Counted from the first letter of the stretch, positions 26,376 to 35,117 are shown. The stretch: DNA of 64,000 nucleotides from Lysinibacillus sphaericus (GCF_006864135.1 NZ_SADV01000002.1:62001-126000), one strand, 5' to 3'. Made by a program: numbers and translations. The notes: generated by a model not told the origin, from the letters alone.

Positions 26376-27140
26376 TCAAACAGCATAACTATATTTCCTA
26401 CAAATACGGTAAGTTTCATTCCCCTTATTTCGGATTTTTTCCAAGTACATCATATAACTTTTCACTTCCCGTTTTAATTCTTCTAATGTTTCGCACGCTT
26501 TCAGCTTAGTTTCATCTTTAAAATGACCGAAGAACCATTCTTGAGCGGCATTATCCCAACAGTTTCCTCGGTGTGACATAGATTGCTCTAGTCCCATTTT
26601 TTCACAAGTTTCTGGAATTGTGGATTCGTATAATGGAATCTTTGATCTGAATGAATGCATCTTTCGTTAAATGGTGGTGGTTTCGCTTCAACTTACGAAG
26701 AGTATTGAGTGTGATATCCATACTTAATGAAGCAGATACTTCATACGCTAAAATTTCGTTTGTCTCAGCGTCCTTAATCGTTGATAAATAAGCACGTTTG
26801 TGTTTCCGTACACCAAATACGTGATATCTAGTAATACTTTTCCTGCTACACCTTGTTTAAAACAATTCATTTGAACATGTACGATGTTCTTTTGTCGCTT
26901 TGGCCATTCTACGTGCCGGATTCGCTTTTCGAATTGGGCATACAATCTCGAATTTCTTCATAAAACGGCGAATACGTTTTAAGTTATACGTAATCCCATA
27001 TTGGTTTTCTAACGTCTTTTTAATTTGACGTGCACCTTTCCTACGTTCTCAGGAATGATATGCTTTTAAAATGATTTCTTTGAGGGTTTCATCGGCTAAC
27101 TCATGGGTTGCACGCTTTTGTGCTGATTTTTCGTTGAAAG
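26376..27140 (-). pseudogene. Degraded IS3-family (IS150 group) OrfB transposase
   Basis: Pieces in different frames follow the OrfB order. 'DETLKEIILKAYHS' then a stop, 'ARQIKKTLENQYGITYNLKR', 'RRFMKKFEIVCPIRKANPA', 'GVAGKVLL-DITYLVYG', 'AYEVSASLSMDITLNTLRKL', and at the end 'MSHRGNCWDNAAQEWFFGH' with 'DETKLKACETLEELKREV'. At least one stop and several frameshifts make it inactive; OrfA and clear terminal repeats are absent. A 62-codon open frame at 26191-26379 adjoins its 3' side and remains unexplained. Confidence 0.85.
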
Positions 27141-27174
27141 TGGTCAAAAAAGAATGGAAGATTACAGATATAGA

Positions 27175-27312
27175 CTAGAAATCCCCATTATTAAATAACG
27201 CGTCTAGTATTTCTTTACCAAAAAACGCAAAAGACAATAGAAACACTACAATTAAAATGGCTAAACTACCGAATATAATCGAGAACACTATCCCCTTTTT
27301 ATTATCACTCAA
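27175..27312 (-). CDS. 45-residue single-span membrane peptide
   Basis: A TTG at 27312 opens SDNKKGIVFSIIFGSLAILI and continues through a hydrophobic stretch to GKEILDALFNNGDF and a TAG. A strong AGGAGGGG site lies 6 bases upstream, unusual for a chance frame. Topology: short charged N-terminus, one long helix (~9-31), acidic C-terminal tail. No family recognised. It sits among mobile-element relics, directly downstream of a 500-base gene-poor gap that should hold its promoter. Confidence 0.55.
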   Translation of the reverse strand: MSDNKKGIVFSIIFGSLAILIVVFLLSFAFFGKEILDALFNNGDF

Positions 27313-27839
27313 TAAAACCCCTCCTAAACTAGCACTATTAATTTAATAATACTTCAAATCCCATCCATATGGATAAATATTTCCATTTACCTTAGGCTAA
27401 AAATGATTGAACAAATGGGTGTTCAATGTGTACTTCCGCTGGGAATCTGTCTGTTTACGAATCTCAATATTATGAGTTTCAATAATCCATAAATTGCTTG
27501 TCAAAACAATAAAAACAACAAACTTTGAGCAAATAGCCTTTAATTTTAAAACCTCAAACAAGCATAACCCCGTTCTAAGTAAGGACGGCCATACCCACAT
27601 TTCATACTACTTTCATTTGTATACTTCACTTTAAGCAAATACTTTGTAATCGACATTAAACTCTTAAGTCTATATACACCAAATTCCTTGAACAGCTCCT
27701 AATATACTAACGCTAGAGAAACATTAGACCTATTAAAGAAGCTTTACGCTACGTTTACTATTAAAAGTCTCTGAGAAAATAGTCTAATAACATACGGAGA
27801 GAGAAGCATATAAATCTCGCTTCTCTTTGTCAATTTTTA
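27313..27839. other. Gene-poor gap
   Basis: AT-rich. The only open frame (67 codons, minus strand, 27397-27600) lacks a ribosome site and protein-like composition and is not called. It should contain the promoter of the 45-residue peptide. No clear hairpin or repeat seen. Confidence 0.4.
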
Positions 27840-28756
27840 CTATAAAAACACGTTTTTCTTATGCCACTTAAAATACTTCTTATTTTCTTCGTAACGATTC
27901 ACCCGCATTTTAGGATAAATACCATACTTTACATAATCCAATTCATCAATTCGTTCAGAGATATGTATCTTGCCAGTACCATCAAATGCAATATAGCCTT
28001 TGTCATATAATGCATCGTGATTACAACATAGCAACAAACCATTAAAAGCATCTAACCTTTCTTCATTTGTGCTATCCTTCCACGGCTTTGAATGACTTGC
28101 TCTAAGTATTGCAGGTAAATCAATACCACATAATGCACATTGATGATTCCATAATGGAGCTAACGCCTCTTTATATTTTTGCTGACCTTTACGAATTTTC
28201 ACTTTTGCTTCCGCGTCTGTCTCAACTAATATTGGTACAAGTTTATTGCTTTCTCTACTTACAACAGAGCCAATTGCAAACTCTAATTGCTCCTGATTTT
28301 CTTCATAGATATTCAAATCACTAATCAATTCTAATAACTTAATTGCGAGCGTTTCATTACATGGGTATAAATAACCTTGATTGCCATTTCCATCTTGCTG
28401 GAAAGGAGAATACTTTAAGGGTAGAAGCGGTAAAATCGCATCAAAATTTGCTTTTATATTTTGCGGTATGTCAACTCATGATATTCTAAATCTACTAAAT
28501 AACCTGCATTTTCCCATTGTAAATAACTTTGCATCTCACCAGGTTTTGAAGCTTCATAATAATTAGACTGTGCGATACTAACAGCAACTAACTCTCCACG
28601 TACATAATGAAATACACAATCCCCTTTTAATACTTCTTTCATTCAATTCCATGAGTGCGATACTTTACCTGATTTATCCTTTTGCGGTGACCAAATAATA
28701 CCTGCTTCTTTTTCTTCTAAATAGGTATGCCCTTGCATTACAATATAATAATTCAT
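27840..28756 (-). pseudogene. EVE-like plus HNH endonuclease, one nonsense and one frameshift
   Basis: From the ATG at 28756 (AGAGGG 8 bases before) the frame reads NYYIVMQGHTYLEEKEAG and 'WSPQKDKSGKVSHSWN', then TGA (28645-28643). It continues in the same frame as 'KGDCVFHYVRGELVAVSIAQ', then shifts by one base near 28450 into 'IPQNIKANFDAILPLLPLKY'. The last 162 codons hold an intact HNH: 'CALCGIDLPAILRASHSKPW' and 'DAFNGLLLCCNHDALYDKG'. An EVE/PUA-like modified-base reader fused to an HNH nuclease is the layout of modification-dependent restriction enzymes. Here it is broken, though the HNH part alone could in principle be expressed. Confidence 0.7.
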
Positions 28757-28860
28757 CTAATTAACCCTCTATCTTGATCTTTCCTATATTGGAGTATATA
28801 TAAAGTAAACTTCCCTTTAATTATAACATCATCCTTATTCAACTATCCTGTCCGTTAGTG

Positions 28861-28890
28861 AAAAAGCGATTGCTCTAATTGAACAATCGC
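28861..28890 (-). terminator. Terminator of the Zn-ribbon gene
   Basis: GCGATTG (28866-28872) pairs with CAATCGC (28884-28890), with TTTTTC on the minus strand, about 110 bases past the stop. Confidence 0.6.
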
Positions 28891-28999
28891 CCCCTTTAAG
28901 TGTTTAATATTGAAAAACACATTAGCTGTAAAATAACTCCACAGTCATCTTGCTAAAACCTCTTTTAGTTTAATAAGGAAATTTTAAGAACCAACTTCT

Positions 29000-29398
29000 T
29001 TAGTCCCAATCCATATAAAAACTCACCTTTAGCTTTTCTTGCCTACAATCTGGACAATCTAGAACATCACTTTGATTAATATCGATTAAAGGCTTTGACG
29101 GCATTTGAGTATTACATCGAGGACAAGTATGAATGTTCGTATAAGATTGGGTTCCTGACTTCATATGTAAATGTACTTTATTTAATAGGTAACAACAGTT
29201 CTGACAAACATATAGACCGTCGTAGCATTCAAAAGACGTTTCCTTGTTATTAATAAACTCTCTGATGTATTGCCGACCTTCTTCTTCCTCATACCATTCT
29301 AAAATCGAACTCAAGTTTATATACCTAAATCCAATTCCTAAAAAAACATTTTGATTGTAAGAACAATGTCCGCAGTTCAAATTACAAGCTTCTCCCAT
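29000..29398 (-). CDS. Zinc-ribbon protein of unknown function
   Basis: About 132 residues from the ATG at 29398, 11 bases from AGAGGT; a TTG three codons earlier overlaps the ribosome site. Several Cys pairs are seen: 'CNLNCGHC' near the N-terminus, 'CQNCCYLL' in the middle, 'CPRCNTQMPSKPLID' and 'LDCPDCRQEKLKV' near the end. The N-terminal 'C..C.Y....FLGIGF' resembles rubredoxin-like ribbons. The last pair looks like a typical zinc ribbon. No partner is evident; neighbours are mobile relics. Confidence 0.6.
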   Translation of the reverse strand: MGEACNLNCGHCSYNQNVFLGIGFRYINLSSILEWYEEEEGRQYIREFINNKETSFECYDGLYVCQNCCYLLNKVHLHMKSGTQSYTNIHTCPRCNTQMPSKPLIDINQSDVLDCPDCRQEKLKVSFYMDWD

Positions 29399-29566
29399 AA
29401 ATCTCAAATACCTCTCTGGTCCAATTTAGATTGGAAAACAATACAGAGAAATTTTAACACAAATATCCAGATTTTAATGGTGTTATTCCATAAAATGCCG
29501 CGATTGTTGAAGAAATGTTATTTGTAGTCTTTCCTCCTCCCACTAGCACTAAACCAAAGCGGTTGT

Positions 29567-29857
29567 TTACCCTGCTGGAATTTGATCTAAGAAATAGGCT
29601 AAGTTCATCCAGTAGTGGCCTGTAGGCACAATCCCTATTATTACTTCAGTTTTCTTAGCTTCCTTCATCGTTTGAAGAATCTTTTCATACAAGTTTTCGA
29701 AGCCTTCTTTCGATTGATGTACGGCAAAAGCTTTTTCTATTACTCGCCCACGTTCATCTACAAAGCATGCGTAATGAATACGCTTGGCAATATCCATGCC
29801 GACAACGAGTGTATTTTCAGTAACTTGATTAATTTTATTATTCCATTTAAAATGCAT
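29567..29857 (-). pseudogene. IS110-family transposase, N-terminal fragment
   Basis: From the ATG at 29857, with AAGGAGG 7 bases upstream, the frame reads HFKWNNKINQVTENT, then 'VGMDIAKRIHYACFVDERG', the RuvC-like first Asp of DEDD transposases. It continues to 'IIGIVPTGHYWMNLAYFL', where the usual catalytic Glu of GxEPTGHYW is replaced by Val. It stops after ~96 residues; the rest of the protein is missing. The non-coding 5' side (29858 to ~30050) could keep part of the left end, where IS110-group elements encode their bridge RNA. Confidence 0.8.
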
Positions 29858-30045
29858 AAAGAAGTCCTCCTTGTTTGATGATGGGTCAATGGTCGTTGAC
29901 ACTCATGCATCATACTAGAGGGCTCTTTTTCTTTCAAGACCTTGAACATCCTTCAAACAGGAATGCTGCCCCGTTAACCATCCATGTCGTGTAAAATTAA
30001 CACTACACCACAGTAAATGAAAAATGATTACGTTCTTTCATGGGA

Positions 30046-30104
30046 GTTCAATAAAGAAAAAAGAGCTGCATATGTAACTCAATGATCTTCAAGTAAAGAA
30101 CCCC
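30046..30104 (+). repeat. Direct repeat, left copy
   Basis: 59 bases including TATGTAACTCAATGATCTT, about 85% identical to 31510-31568. The two copies flank the 30278-31339 gene. Confidence 0.7.
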
Positions 30105-30192
30105 AAGTAGCCTAAGCGATTGCATAAAAAAAATAAAACGAAGGTTGTTTTATTCCTCCTCTTAATCACTTTAATTATATGAGCGCGAGAAA

Positions 30193-30231
30193 TCGTTGAT
30201 AACAAGGTTCGTGGATAACCTTATTCAACGA
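30193..30231. promoter_or_regulatory. Two-tier hairpin before the beta-rich gene
   Basis: TCGTTGA (30193-30199) pairs with TCAACGA (30225-30231); inside it AAGGTT (30204-30209) pairs with AACCTT (30217-30222). It lies ~45 bases before the start of the gene at 30278 and may be an operator or leader-RNA structure. Confidence 0.4.
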
Positions 30232-30277
30232 CATCCACTAGTCTCACATCTCAATTAACTTTTAGGAGGAAATAATA

Positions 30278-31339
30278 ATGGCTTCATGTTCTCAATCTGA
30301 TTTAACTGCTGTGACAATCCCAAATGTTTTACCATCTTTAAACTTATACGGTAAAGCAAGTAATAATCAACGTTTTTTCTTGTCTGATAATCCAGAAACT
30401 ATTAATAGCTCTGTTCCATTCACTAATGGTTATGCAACGCTTTGGGCAGATACTACATCTGGATTACCAAGTGTAACTTATCGAATGTTTGTTTGGCATC
30501 TAAATAACACAGGTGCAACTATCAAGTTCGGTGTTACCATTGGTAATGGTTCAAGTGGCAGTACTTATAAAGTCTCTGGTGTTAAAGACTGTATCGATAC
30601 TATTACCGGCTTTGTAGCTCATGGGAAATGTGCCGCAAAAGCTTTACTTGGAAATACATTAACGCCTAGTTCTCCGGTTGATAGTTCCATTGCAGCGGGG
30701 AAAGTTGGATTAGTTAAAGAATGGAAAGTACCAAATGGTTATTTGGTGGGGGGAATTATTGAGTTTACTTTATCGTCTAGTTCTCCAATGTCTTATAAAG
30801 TCAGAACAGTGGCTGCTAAAAATACTACTGCCGATCTTCGTAGTAATCAAAATGCAGTTGTGTCACCAGTTGGGACTCATCCGCGTGGTTCTTGGAACTT
30901 TTCTAATATCGACGGCTTTGGTACTTCAGATGGCGCTGCTGCTCTATATACTGTCGGAGACGGCAATAAAAGTTTCTCCATAAATAATGGAAGAAATGAC
31001 AACTTAATGACTAAAGACACTAGCTATTCGCCTGGCGATGCTGTAGCAACTAATAAGGGGCATTATGGTGTTATTTACAAGGCGAATATCACTTTCAAAA
31101 ACCCAACTCAAGCCGATAAGACATTAAAGGTATATTTGACAGGTCGTGGAGGTTCATACGGCGGCGCTGTACGTTGGAACAATGGTCCAACTTACGGTGT
31201 TCCTACACTGTCTTCCAATACCCAAGGTGTTCGGATTGCTACATTTACTGTACCTAAAGGAACTAGTGTTACACATTCAGTCTATACTTCTACAGCTGGC
31301 TCGCTTAACACCCCAGCGGCGATACTGATTACAGAGTAA
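30278..31339 (+). CDS. Unrecognised beta-rich protein, two-part
   Basis: 353 residues with a perfect AGGAGG site 7 bases before the ATG. There is no signal peptide or TM segment. Composition is Ser/Thr/Gly/Asn-rich with alternating strands, suggesting two beta-sandwich halves. Residues ~1-185 include 'IPNVLPSLNLYGKASNNQ', 'RMFVWHLNNTGATIKFGVT' and 'VPNGYLVGGIIEF'. After the linker 'VVSPVGTHPRGSW', residues ~205-353 include 'NKGHYGVIYKANITF' and 'YLTGRGGSYGGAVRWN'. The ends are intact and codon use looks normal, so it seems functional. It could be a surface, spore or non-classically secreted structural protein; this is inference. It is bracketed by direct repeats and next to an IS110 relic. 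Confidence 0.75.
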   Translation: MASCSQSDLTAVTIPNVLPSLNLYGKASNNQRFFLSDNPETINSSVPFTNGYATLWADTTSGLPSVTYRMFVWHLNNTGATIKFGVTIGNGSSGSTYKVSGVKDCIDTITGFVAHGKCAAKALLGNTLTPSSPVDSSIAAGKVGLVKEWKVPNGYLVGGIIEFTLSSSSPMSYKVRTVAAKNTTADLRSNQNAVVSPVGTHPRGSWNFSNIDGFGTSDGAAALYTVGDGNKSFSINNGRNDNLMTKDTSYSPGDAVATNKGHYGVIYKANITFKNPTQADKTLKVYLTGRGGSYGGAVRWNNGPTYGVPTLSSNTQGVRIATFTVPKGTSVTHSVYTSTAGSLNTPAAILITE

Positions 31340-31363
31340 TTTAAATAATTTCTCGTTAAATAA

Positions 31364-31409
31364 GGAACCTTGTAGCTTATCGTAAATTCTCCGATGAGCT
31401 ACAGGGTTC
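31364..31409 (+). terminator. Hairpin after the beta-rich gene
   Basis: GAACCTTGTAGCT...ATCG pairs imperfectly with CGATGAGCTACAGGGTTC around TAAATTCTC. The T-run is weak (TCTCTAC), so it is a stem with moderate terminator quality. Confidence 0.5.
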
Positions 31410-31509
31410 TCTACATATCATAATAAAATATTCATTTCTTGCAACGTAAAACTGGGGAAAACGGGGAAACTGCTAAAATTGGATATCACTAATTATTTGA
31501 GCTTTATCT

Positions 31510-31568
31510 ATTCAAAAAAGAATAAAGATCTGCGTATGTAACTCAATGATCTTTAATTAACGCACCCC
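31510..31568 (+). repeat. Direct repeat, right copy
   Basis: Carries the same TATGTAACTCAATGATCTT core as 30046-30104, with similar flanks on both sides. Confidence 0.7.
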
Positions 31569-31601
31569 CTTAGGTTTGCATATGTTATTAATCATATTTT
31601 A

Positions 31602-31898
31602 CTAAAAGTTAAACAAGCCTACGATATTCCCCACCACAATAAACGAAATACTTCCCAACCTTAAAAAAACATACATTAAAACACTTTCTTTTGAAAAAGT
31701 TCGAACTTTCATGAATTCTTTACCGGCATCATAAAAAGAATAAACAACGACTGGTAATATTAATGCCATCGCTAACCAATGTTTCCACTCCCCATCATTC
31801 CAGGAAAGCTTCCATAATGCATCATAAATTGGTAACATAATTGCAAATAAAAAACCCTGTATATATTTCTTGATGTATCTCTCCACACCTATCCTCAC
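31602..31898 (-). CDS. Small membrane protein, three spans
   Basis: 98 residues. A basic N-terminus (RIGVERYIKKYIQ) is followed by hydrophobic segments at ~15-28, ~42-57 and ~76-97. GAGGTGA lies before the GTG at 31898; a second GTG four codons on is also possible. No family recognised. It lies upstream of nothing on its strand but the repeat region, in a run of small minus-strand genes. Confidence 0.5.
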   Translation of the reverse strand: MRIGVERYIKKYIQGFLFAIMLPIYDALWKLSWNDGEWKHWLAMALILPVVVYSFYDAGKEFMKVRTFSKESVLMYVFLRLGSISFIVVGNIVGLFNF

Positions 31899-31999
31899 TC
31901 GTCACCTCATAATTTTAAAACACTTAAAAGTTATCGTATTTATTCAGGTGTTTTCCTATCTAAATTTTTTAAGTGTAAATCAAGTCTTAAAAGTGCTAT

Positions 32000-32479
32000 T
32001 CAACAATTTTCCTTTTTTATGGTCGCAACTAGGAAAAGGTCGGATAATTTTTTTACAACAGTTAGTTTATTTTCAATTATCATTTCAGTCTCTTCACCGT
32101 ATTCATGATCTAATAAATAGACAGGAGGATTATTTCCTTCATGTATATGTATTGCGTATGGATTTCCAATACCTATTTCTAACCCGATACAAATATAACC
32201 GTTTTTATGTACTGCGCATCCTGGAACATATAATAAACATTCTTTACTAATACTCTCTGGATTCAAGAATTCTATTCGCAATTCAGCTTCTTCATCTAGA
32301 GGAACTACCAATTTACTATCACACACTTCTACCGTAGTCATTAGTTCTATCAACCACTCTGGAAGTTTAATATCTAGTTTTTCATTTAGGTCATTTATTT
32401 CTCTAACTGTGGCTATCCTAGTGGATGTTCCAGACCTTTGAATCATTTCTTTAGCATTTGTAATTACTTCATTCACCAA
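32000..32479 (-). CDS. SMI1/KNR4 (SUKH) family protein
   Basis: About 159 residues from the TTG at 32479, seven bases after GGAGG. The open frame begins six codons earlier, but that part includes the ribosome site. SUKH-like features: 'EINDLNEKLDIKLPEWLIEL' at the start, 'VPGCAVHKNGYICIGLE', 'YAIHIHEGNNPPVYLLDHEY' and a C-terminal 'LSDLFLVA'. Members often act as immunity proteins against secreted toxins. No toxin gene adjoins it, so it may be an orphan immunity gene. Confidence 0.7.
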   Translation of the reverse strand: MVNEVITNAKEMIQRSGTSTRIATVREINDLNEKLDIKLPEWLIELMTTVEVCDSKLVVPLDEEAELRIEFLNPESISKECLLYVPGCAVHKNGYICIGLEIGIGNPYAIHIHEGNNPPVYLLDHEYGEETEMIIENKLTVVKKLSDLFLVATIKKENC

Positions 32480-32605
32480 CGTGACTCCTCCATACAATTG
32501 GAAATATATTTTTTATGTACCTTATACATTCAAATACAGCCAGCTATTGCATCTCGTTAGTAAAAAATTTCTTTCCATTATCCTCTAATGAAAAAAATTT
32601 TTGAT

Positions 32606-33109
32606 TTAAAATATCCATTTAAAAAATGTATAAACTCCAACCAATGCAAAAATAAATATTAAAATTATGATTGAAAGACAACCAAAAATAATCCAGTTAT
32701 GTTCACCCTCTATTGAAGCATCTGGTTCCTCTACTAATTTTTCTTTTACTTTATTGATAGATAAAAGTGCTGGGTCTAAATCCAGTCCTTTTAAAAGTCC
32801 AATATCACCTTTATACTTTAAAGCTCTTGCTATATTATTAATGTCATTTCCCATAGAGCTTTCAAATTCAATACACGCATGTACCATTTTTGGAGTCTTA
32901 TTCTTTTCTAAATACCAGTATCGACCAGCCATTGCAGGATATTTTAACTCAAAATAAATGTCTCCCAACTTTTTACGGAGTTCTAATTCATTAGGAAAGG
33001 TTGCTATTAACCCGTGTAATCTATCCCTTGCTTTCCCTAAATCATCATTTTTAATATCCTCTTCTATCCGTTTTAAAGTCTTTGAAATTTTCTTTTCAAT
33101 AAAAAACAC
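32606..33109 (-). CDS. DUF6584-like helical protein with C-terminal membrane anchor
   Basis: 167 residues. Residues ~15-70 form TPR-like helices ('KARDRLHGLIATFPNELELR', 'KLGDIYFELKYPAMAGRYWY'), a pattern I associate with DUF6584; the last 25 residues are a TM anchor ending FFKWIF. The GTG at 33109 overlaps its AAGAGGGTG site. An ATT four codons in, giving EKKISKTLKRIEED, has better spacing, so the true start may be a rare codon. Role unknown. Confidence 0.6.
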   Translation of the reverse strand: MFFIEKKISKTLKRIEEDIKNDDLGKARDRLHGLIATFPNELELRKKLGDIYFELKYPAMAGRYWYLEKNKTPKMVHACIEFESSMGNDINNIARALKYKGDIGLLKGLDLDPALLSINKVKEKLVEEPDASIEGEHNWIIFGCLSIIILIFIFALVGVYTFFKWIF

Positions 33110-33285
33110 CCTCTTATGTCCTAATTCTTTACTCTTATTATTTTTCGATAGTATACTGCATGGTTAGTAAAAACGTCTCCACTTGTTGGCGAAACGTTCC
33201 CACTCTAATTTCTTTCCATAGAATACTTGGCCTATCAAATCTTAACAATGTATAGCCTTATTTTATATATGTAATTTTTTCCTTA

Positions 33286-33313
33286 TTCAACTAAACTGCC
33301 TCGTTTAGTTGAA
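33286..33313. repeat. Short palindromic repeat
   Basis: TTCAACTAAAC (33286-33296) and GTTTAGTTGAA (33303-33313) form a perfect 11-bp hairpin with a 6-base loop. A degenerate relative (TTCAACTATCCTGTCCGTTAG) is near 28837. It lies in a 380-base gap with no other gene. Confidence 0.5.
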
Positions 33314-33387
33314 GTAAAATTTTTCACAAAATAACCATCGATATTAACATAATTATCCAAATCGGGTGTGATTACTGATCAAGAAGA

Positions 33388-33429
33388 AAAAGGGTGATAC
33401 ATATTATATATGACTAATATGTATCACCC
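33388..33429 (-). terminator. Terminator of the rhodanese gene
   Basis: GGGTGATACATATTA (33392-33406) pairs perfectly with TAATATGTATCACCC (33415-33429), followed on the minus strand by TTTTTC. Confidence 0.85.
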
Positions 33430-33490
33430 GTTATATTTTATGATTTTTACAATTTAAGTCTTGATAATGCGTTCGAGGTTTAATCGACCA

Positions 33491-33793
33491 TTATTTAAAT
33501 TCTAACTCTCCATCATAAGCAAGCATGCCGCCTTCAAGGTTTGTTACGTCAAAGCCTTGAGCTTCTAGGTATGCACAAGCATTTGCTGAACGACCGCCTG
33601 CCTTGCAAACGATAATGTATGGCTTAGTAGCATCTAATTCACCTAAGCGCTCAGGGATTGTCCCAAGAGCAATGTGCTGCGCACCGGGAATCATGCCTTG
33701 TGCTACTTCATCATCTTCACGAACATCAATAATGTATAGATCTTCGTTCGCATCTAATAGTCCTAATATTTCTGTTGTTTCCATAGTTTTCAT
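33491..33793 (-). CDS. Single-domain rhodanese
   Basis: 100 residues, one rhodanese domain. 'YIIDVREDDEVAQGMIPGA' (CH2A-like) and the active-site loop 'VCKAGGRSANAC' with catalytic Cys are present. It probably transfers or carries sulfane sulfur. GGAGGACTACACAG precedes the ATG. It is its own unit, between the accessory zone and hfq. Confidence 0.9.
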   Translation of the reverse strand: MKTMETTEILGLLDANEDLYIIDVREDDEVAQGMIPGAQHIALGTIPERLGELDATKPYIIVCKAGGRSANACAYLEAQGFDVTNLEGGMLAYDGELEFK

Positions 33794-33845
33794 CTGTGTA
33801 GTCCTCCAATATGTCGATTTCCTCTTACATTATAGCCTGTGGGCA

Positions 33846-33880
33846 AAAAAACAGCTAGTGTCATGAACACTAACTGTTTT
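33846..33880 (-). terminator. Terminator of hfq
   Basis: AAAACAGCTAGTG (33848-33860) pairs with CACTAACTGTTTT (33868-33880), with a T-run on the minus strand. Confidence 0.8.
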
Positions 33881-33892
33881 ACTCTCATGTTT

Positions 33893-34123
33893 CTATTCTT
33901 CTGTTTCTAAAAAATCTACTTGCTTTGCTGGAACAAATGTAGAAATAGCGTGTTTGTAAATAAGATGTTGCTTGCTTTCAGCATCTAGTAATAAAACTGT
34001 AAAATTATCATAGGATTTCACAGTTCCTTTTAACTGAAATCCGTTTAACAAAAACACAGTTACAAAAACATTATTTTTACGTAGATGGTTTAAGAATGTA
34101 TCTTGCAAGTTAATTGATTTCAT
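33893..34123 (-). CDS. hfq: RNA chaperone Hfq
   Basis: 76 residues from the ATG at 34123, with GGGAGG eight bases upstream; a TTG one codon earlier is less likely. The Sm1 motif '[20 protein letters not shown]' type segment and Sm2 '[14 protein letters not shown]' are intact, and the C-terminus is short as in Gram-positives. Hfq hexamers bind small RNAs and A-rich or U-rich RNA. It follows miaA as in other Bacillales. Confidence 0.95.
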   Translation of the reverse strand: MKSINLQDTFLNHLRKNNVFVTVFLLNGFQLKGTVKSYDNFTVLLLDAESKQHLIYKHAISTFVPAKQVDFLETEE

Positions 34124-34214
34124 CAAATATGCCTCCCTATGCTCTCTTTCTACCTCTTCATTCCTATAGTAGCATGTTCTACCAATTTAGCAATTAGTAA
34201 TTTTTAGGAATTAA

Positions 34215-35117
34215 TTAAAGTTTTTCTCCATTATTAACAAAATATACATCCATTTTGTTGCGGAAGTATGTTAGCTGTCTTTTCGCATAGCGGCGAGAAT
34301 TTTGCTTTAAGCTGTCACTGGCTTCTTCTAAAGAACATCTTCCATCAAGGTAATCATATAATTCTTTGTAGCCGATTGCTTGGATTGACTGTACACCTCG
34401 TATATTTTGCTGCCATAGGCCTTTTACTTCTTCTAAAAGTCCTTTTTCCATCATTATATCAACACGGCGGTTAATACGATCATAGAGCACCTCACGTGAC
34501 ATATTTTGCCCAAGCCCTATTATCACATGATTGTAAAGTGGGATTTCTCCACGATTTTGTGCTTCGGATGCCTTTGAAACGCCACTAAGCTCAATCATCT
34601 CTAACGCACGTATAACACGGCGAGTATTATTTGGATGAATCGTCTCTGCTGTTTGTGGATCAAGTTTTTTAAGCTTAGCATGCATTGCCTCTGGACCTAA
34701 TTTCTCCAGTTCTGCATAATAGGCTTTTCGTGCCACCTCATCTACCTGCTCCTCTGTAAATTGAAAATCATAGAGTACTGCCTGCACATATAAACCTGAG
34801 CCCCCTACAATAATCGGTAGCTTACCGCACGCTTGAATTTCTGCAATTTTAGCTCGCACTAATTTTTGATAGTCTGCTACTGAAAAAGATTCTGTTGGCT
34901 CTTTGAAGCTTAGTAAATGATGGGGTACACCCTCCATCTCTTCCTCAGTAATTTTCGCTGTCCCAATATCTAATCCTCGATAGATTTGCATGGAGTCACC
35001 GTTGATGATTTCGCCATTATATTTTTTTGCTAACTCAATGCTTAGTGCCGTTTTCCCAGAAGCAGTTGGCCCTACGATTGCTACGACCTCTGCCTGCTGT
35101 AGTTTATCTTGTATCAT
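34215..35117 (-). CDS. miaA: tRNA dimethylallyltransferase
   Basis: 300 residues. The P-loop '[19 protein letters not shown]' is near the N-terminus, followed by '[18 protein letters not shown]' and 'VPHHLL', and later '[16 protein letters not shown]' and '[15 protein letters not shown]'. It transfers dimethylallyl to A37 of tRNAs reading UNN codons; MiaB (43.9 kb) then thiomethylates the product. The start overlaps the end of the alpha/beta hydrolase gene by 14 bases, so the two are likely co-transcribed. Confidence 0.96.
   Translation of the reverse strand: MIQDKLQQAEVVAIVGPTASGKTALSIELAKKYNGEIINGDSMQIYRGLDIGTAKITEEEMEGVPHHLLSFKEPTESFSVADYQKLVRAKIAEIQACGKLPIIVGGSGLYVQAVLYDFQFTEEQVDEVARKAYYAELEKLGPEAMHAKLKKLDPQTAETIHPNNTRRVIRALEMIELSGVSKASEAQNRGEIPLYNHVIIGLGQNMSREVLYDRINRRVDIMMEKGLLEEVKGLWQQNIRGVQSIQAIGYKELYDYLDGRCSLEEASDSLKQNSRRYAKRQLTYFRNKMDVYFVNNGEKL

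Noticed and set aside
26191..26379. 62-codon frame MNRKGTNYHHIEAKEQIKRA
   Set aside because: Composition is protein-like, but it overlaps the end of the secreted protein gene, lacks a ribosome site and matches no transposase segment I know. Left uncalled.
27397..27600. 67-codon minus-strand frame
   Set aside because: No ribosome site and no protein-like pattern.
29474..29506. AAFYGITPLK-like peptide resembling a segment of the queuosine transporter
   Set aside because: About ten residues only; too short to call a gene relic.
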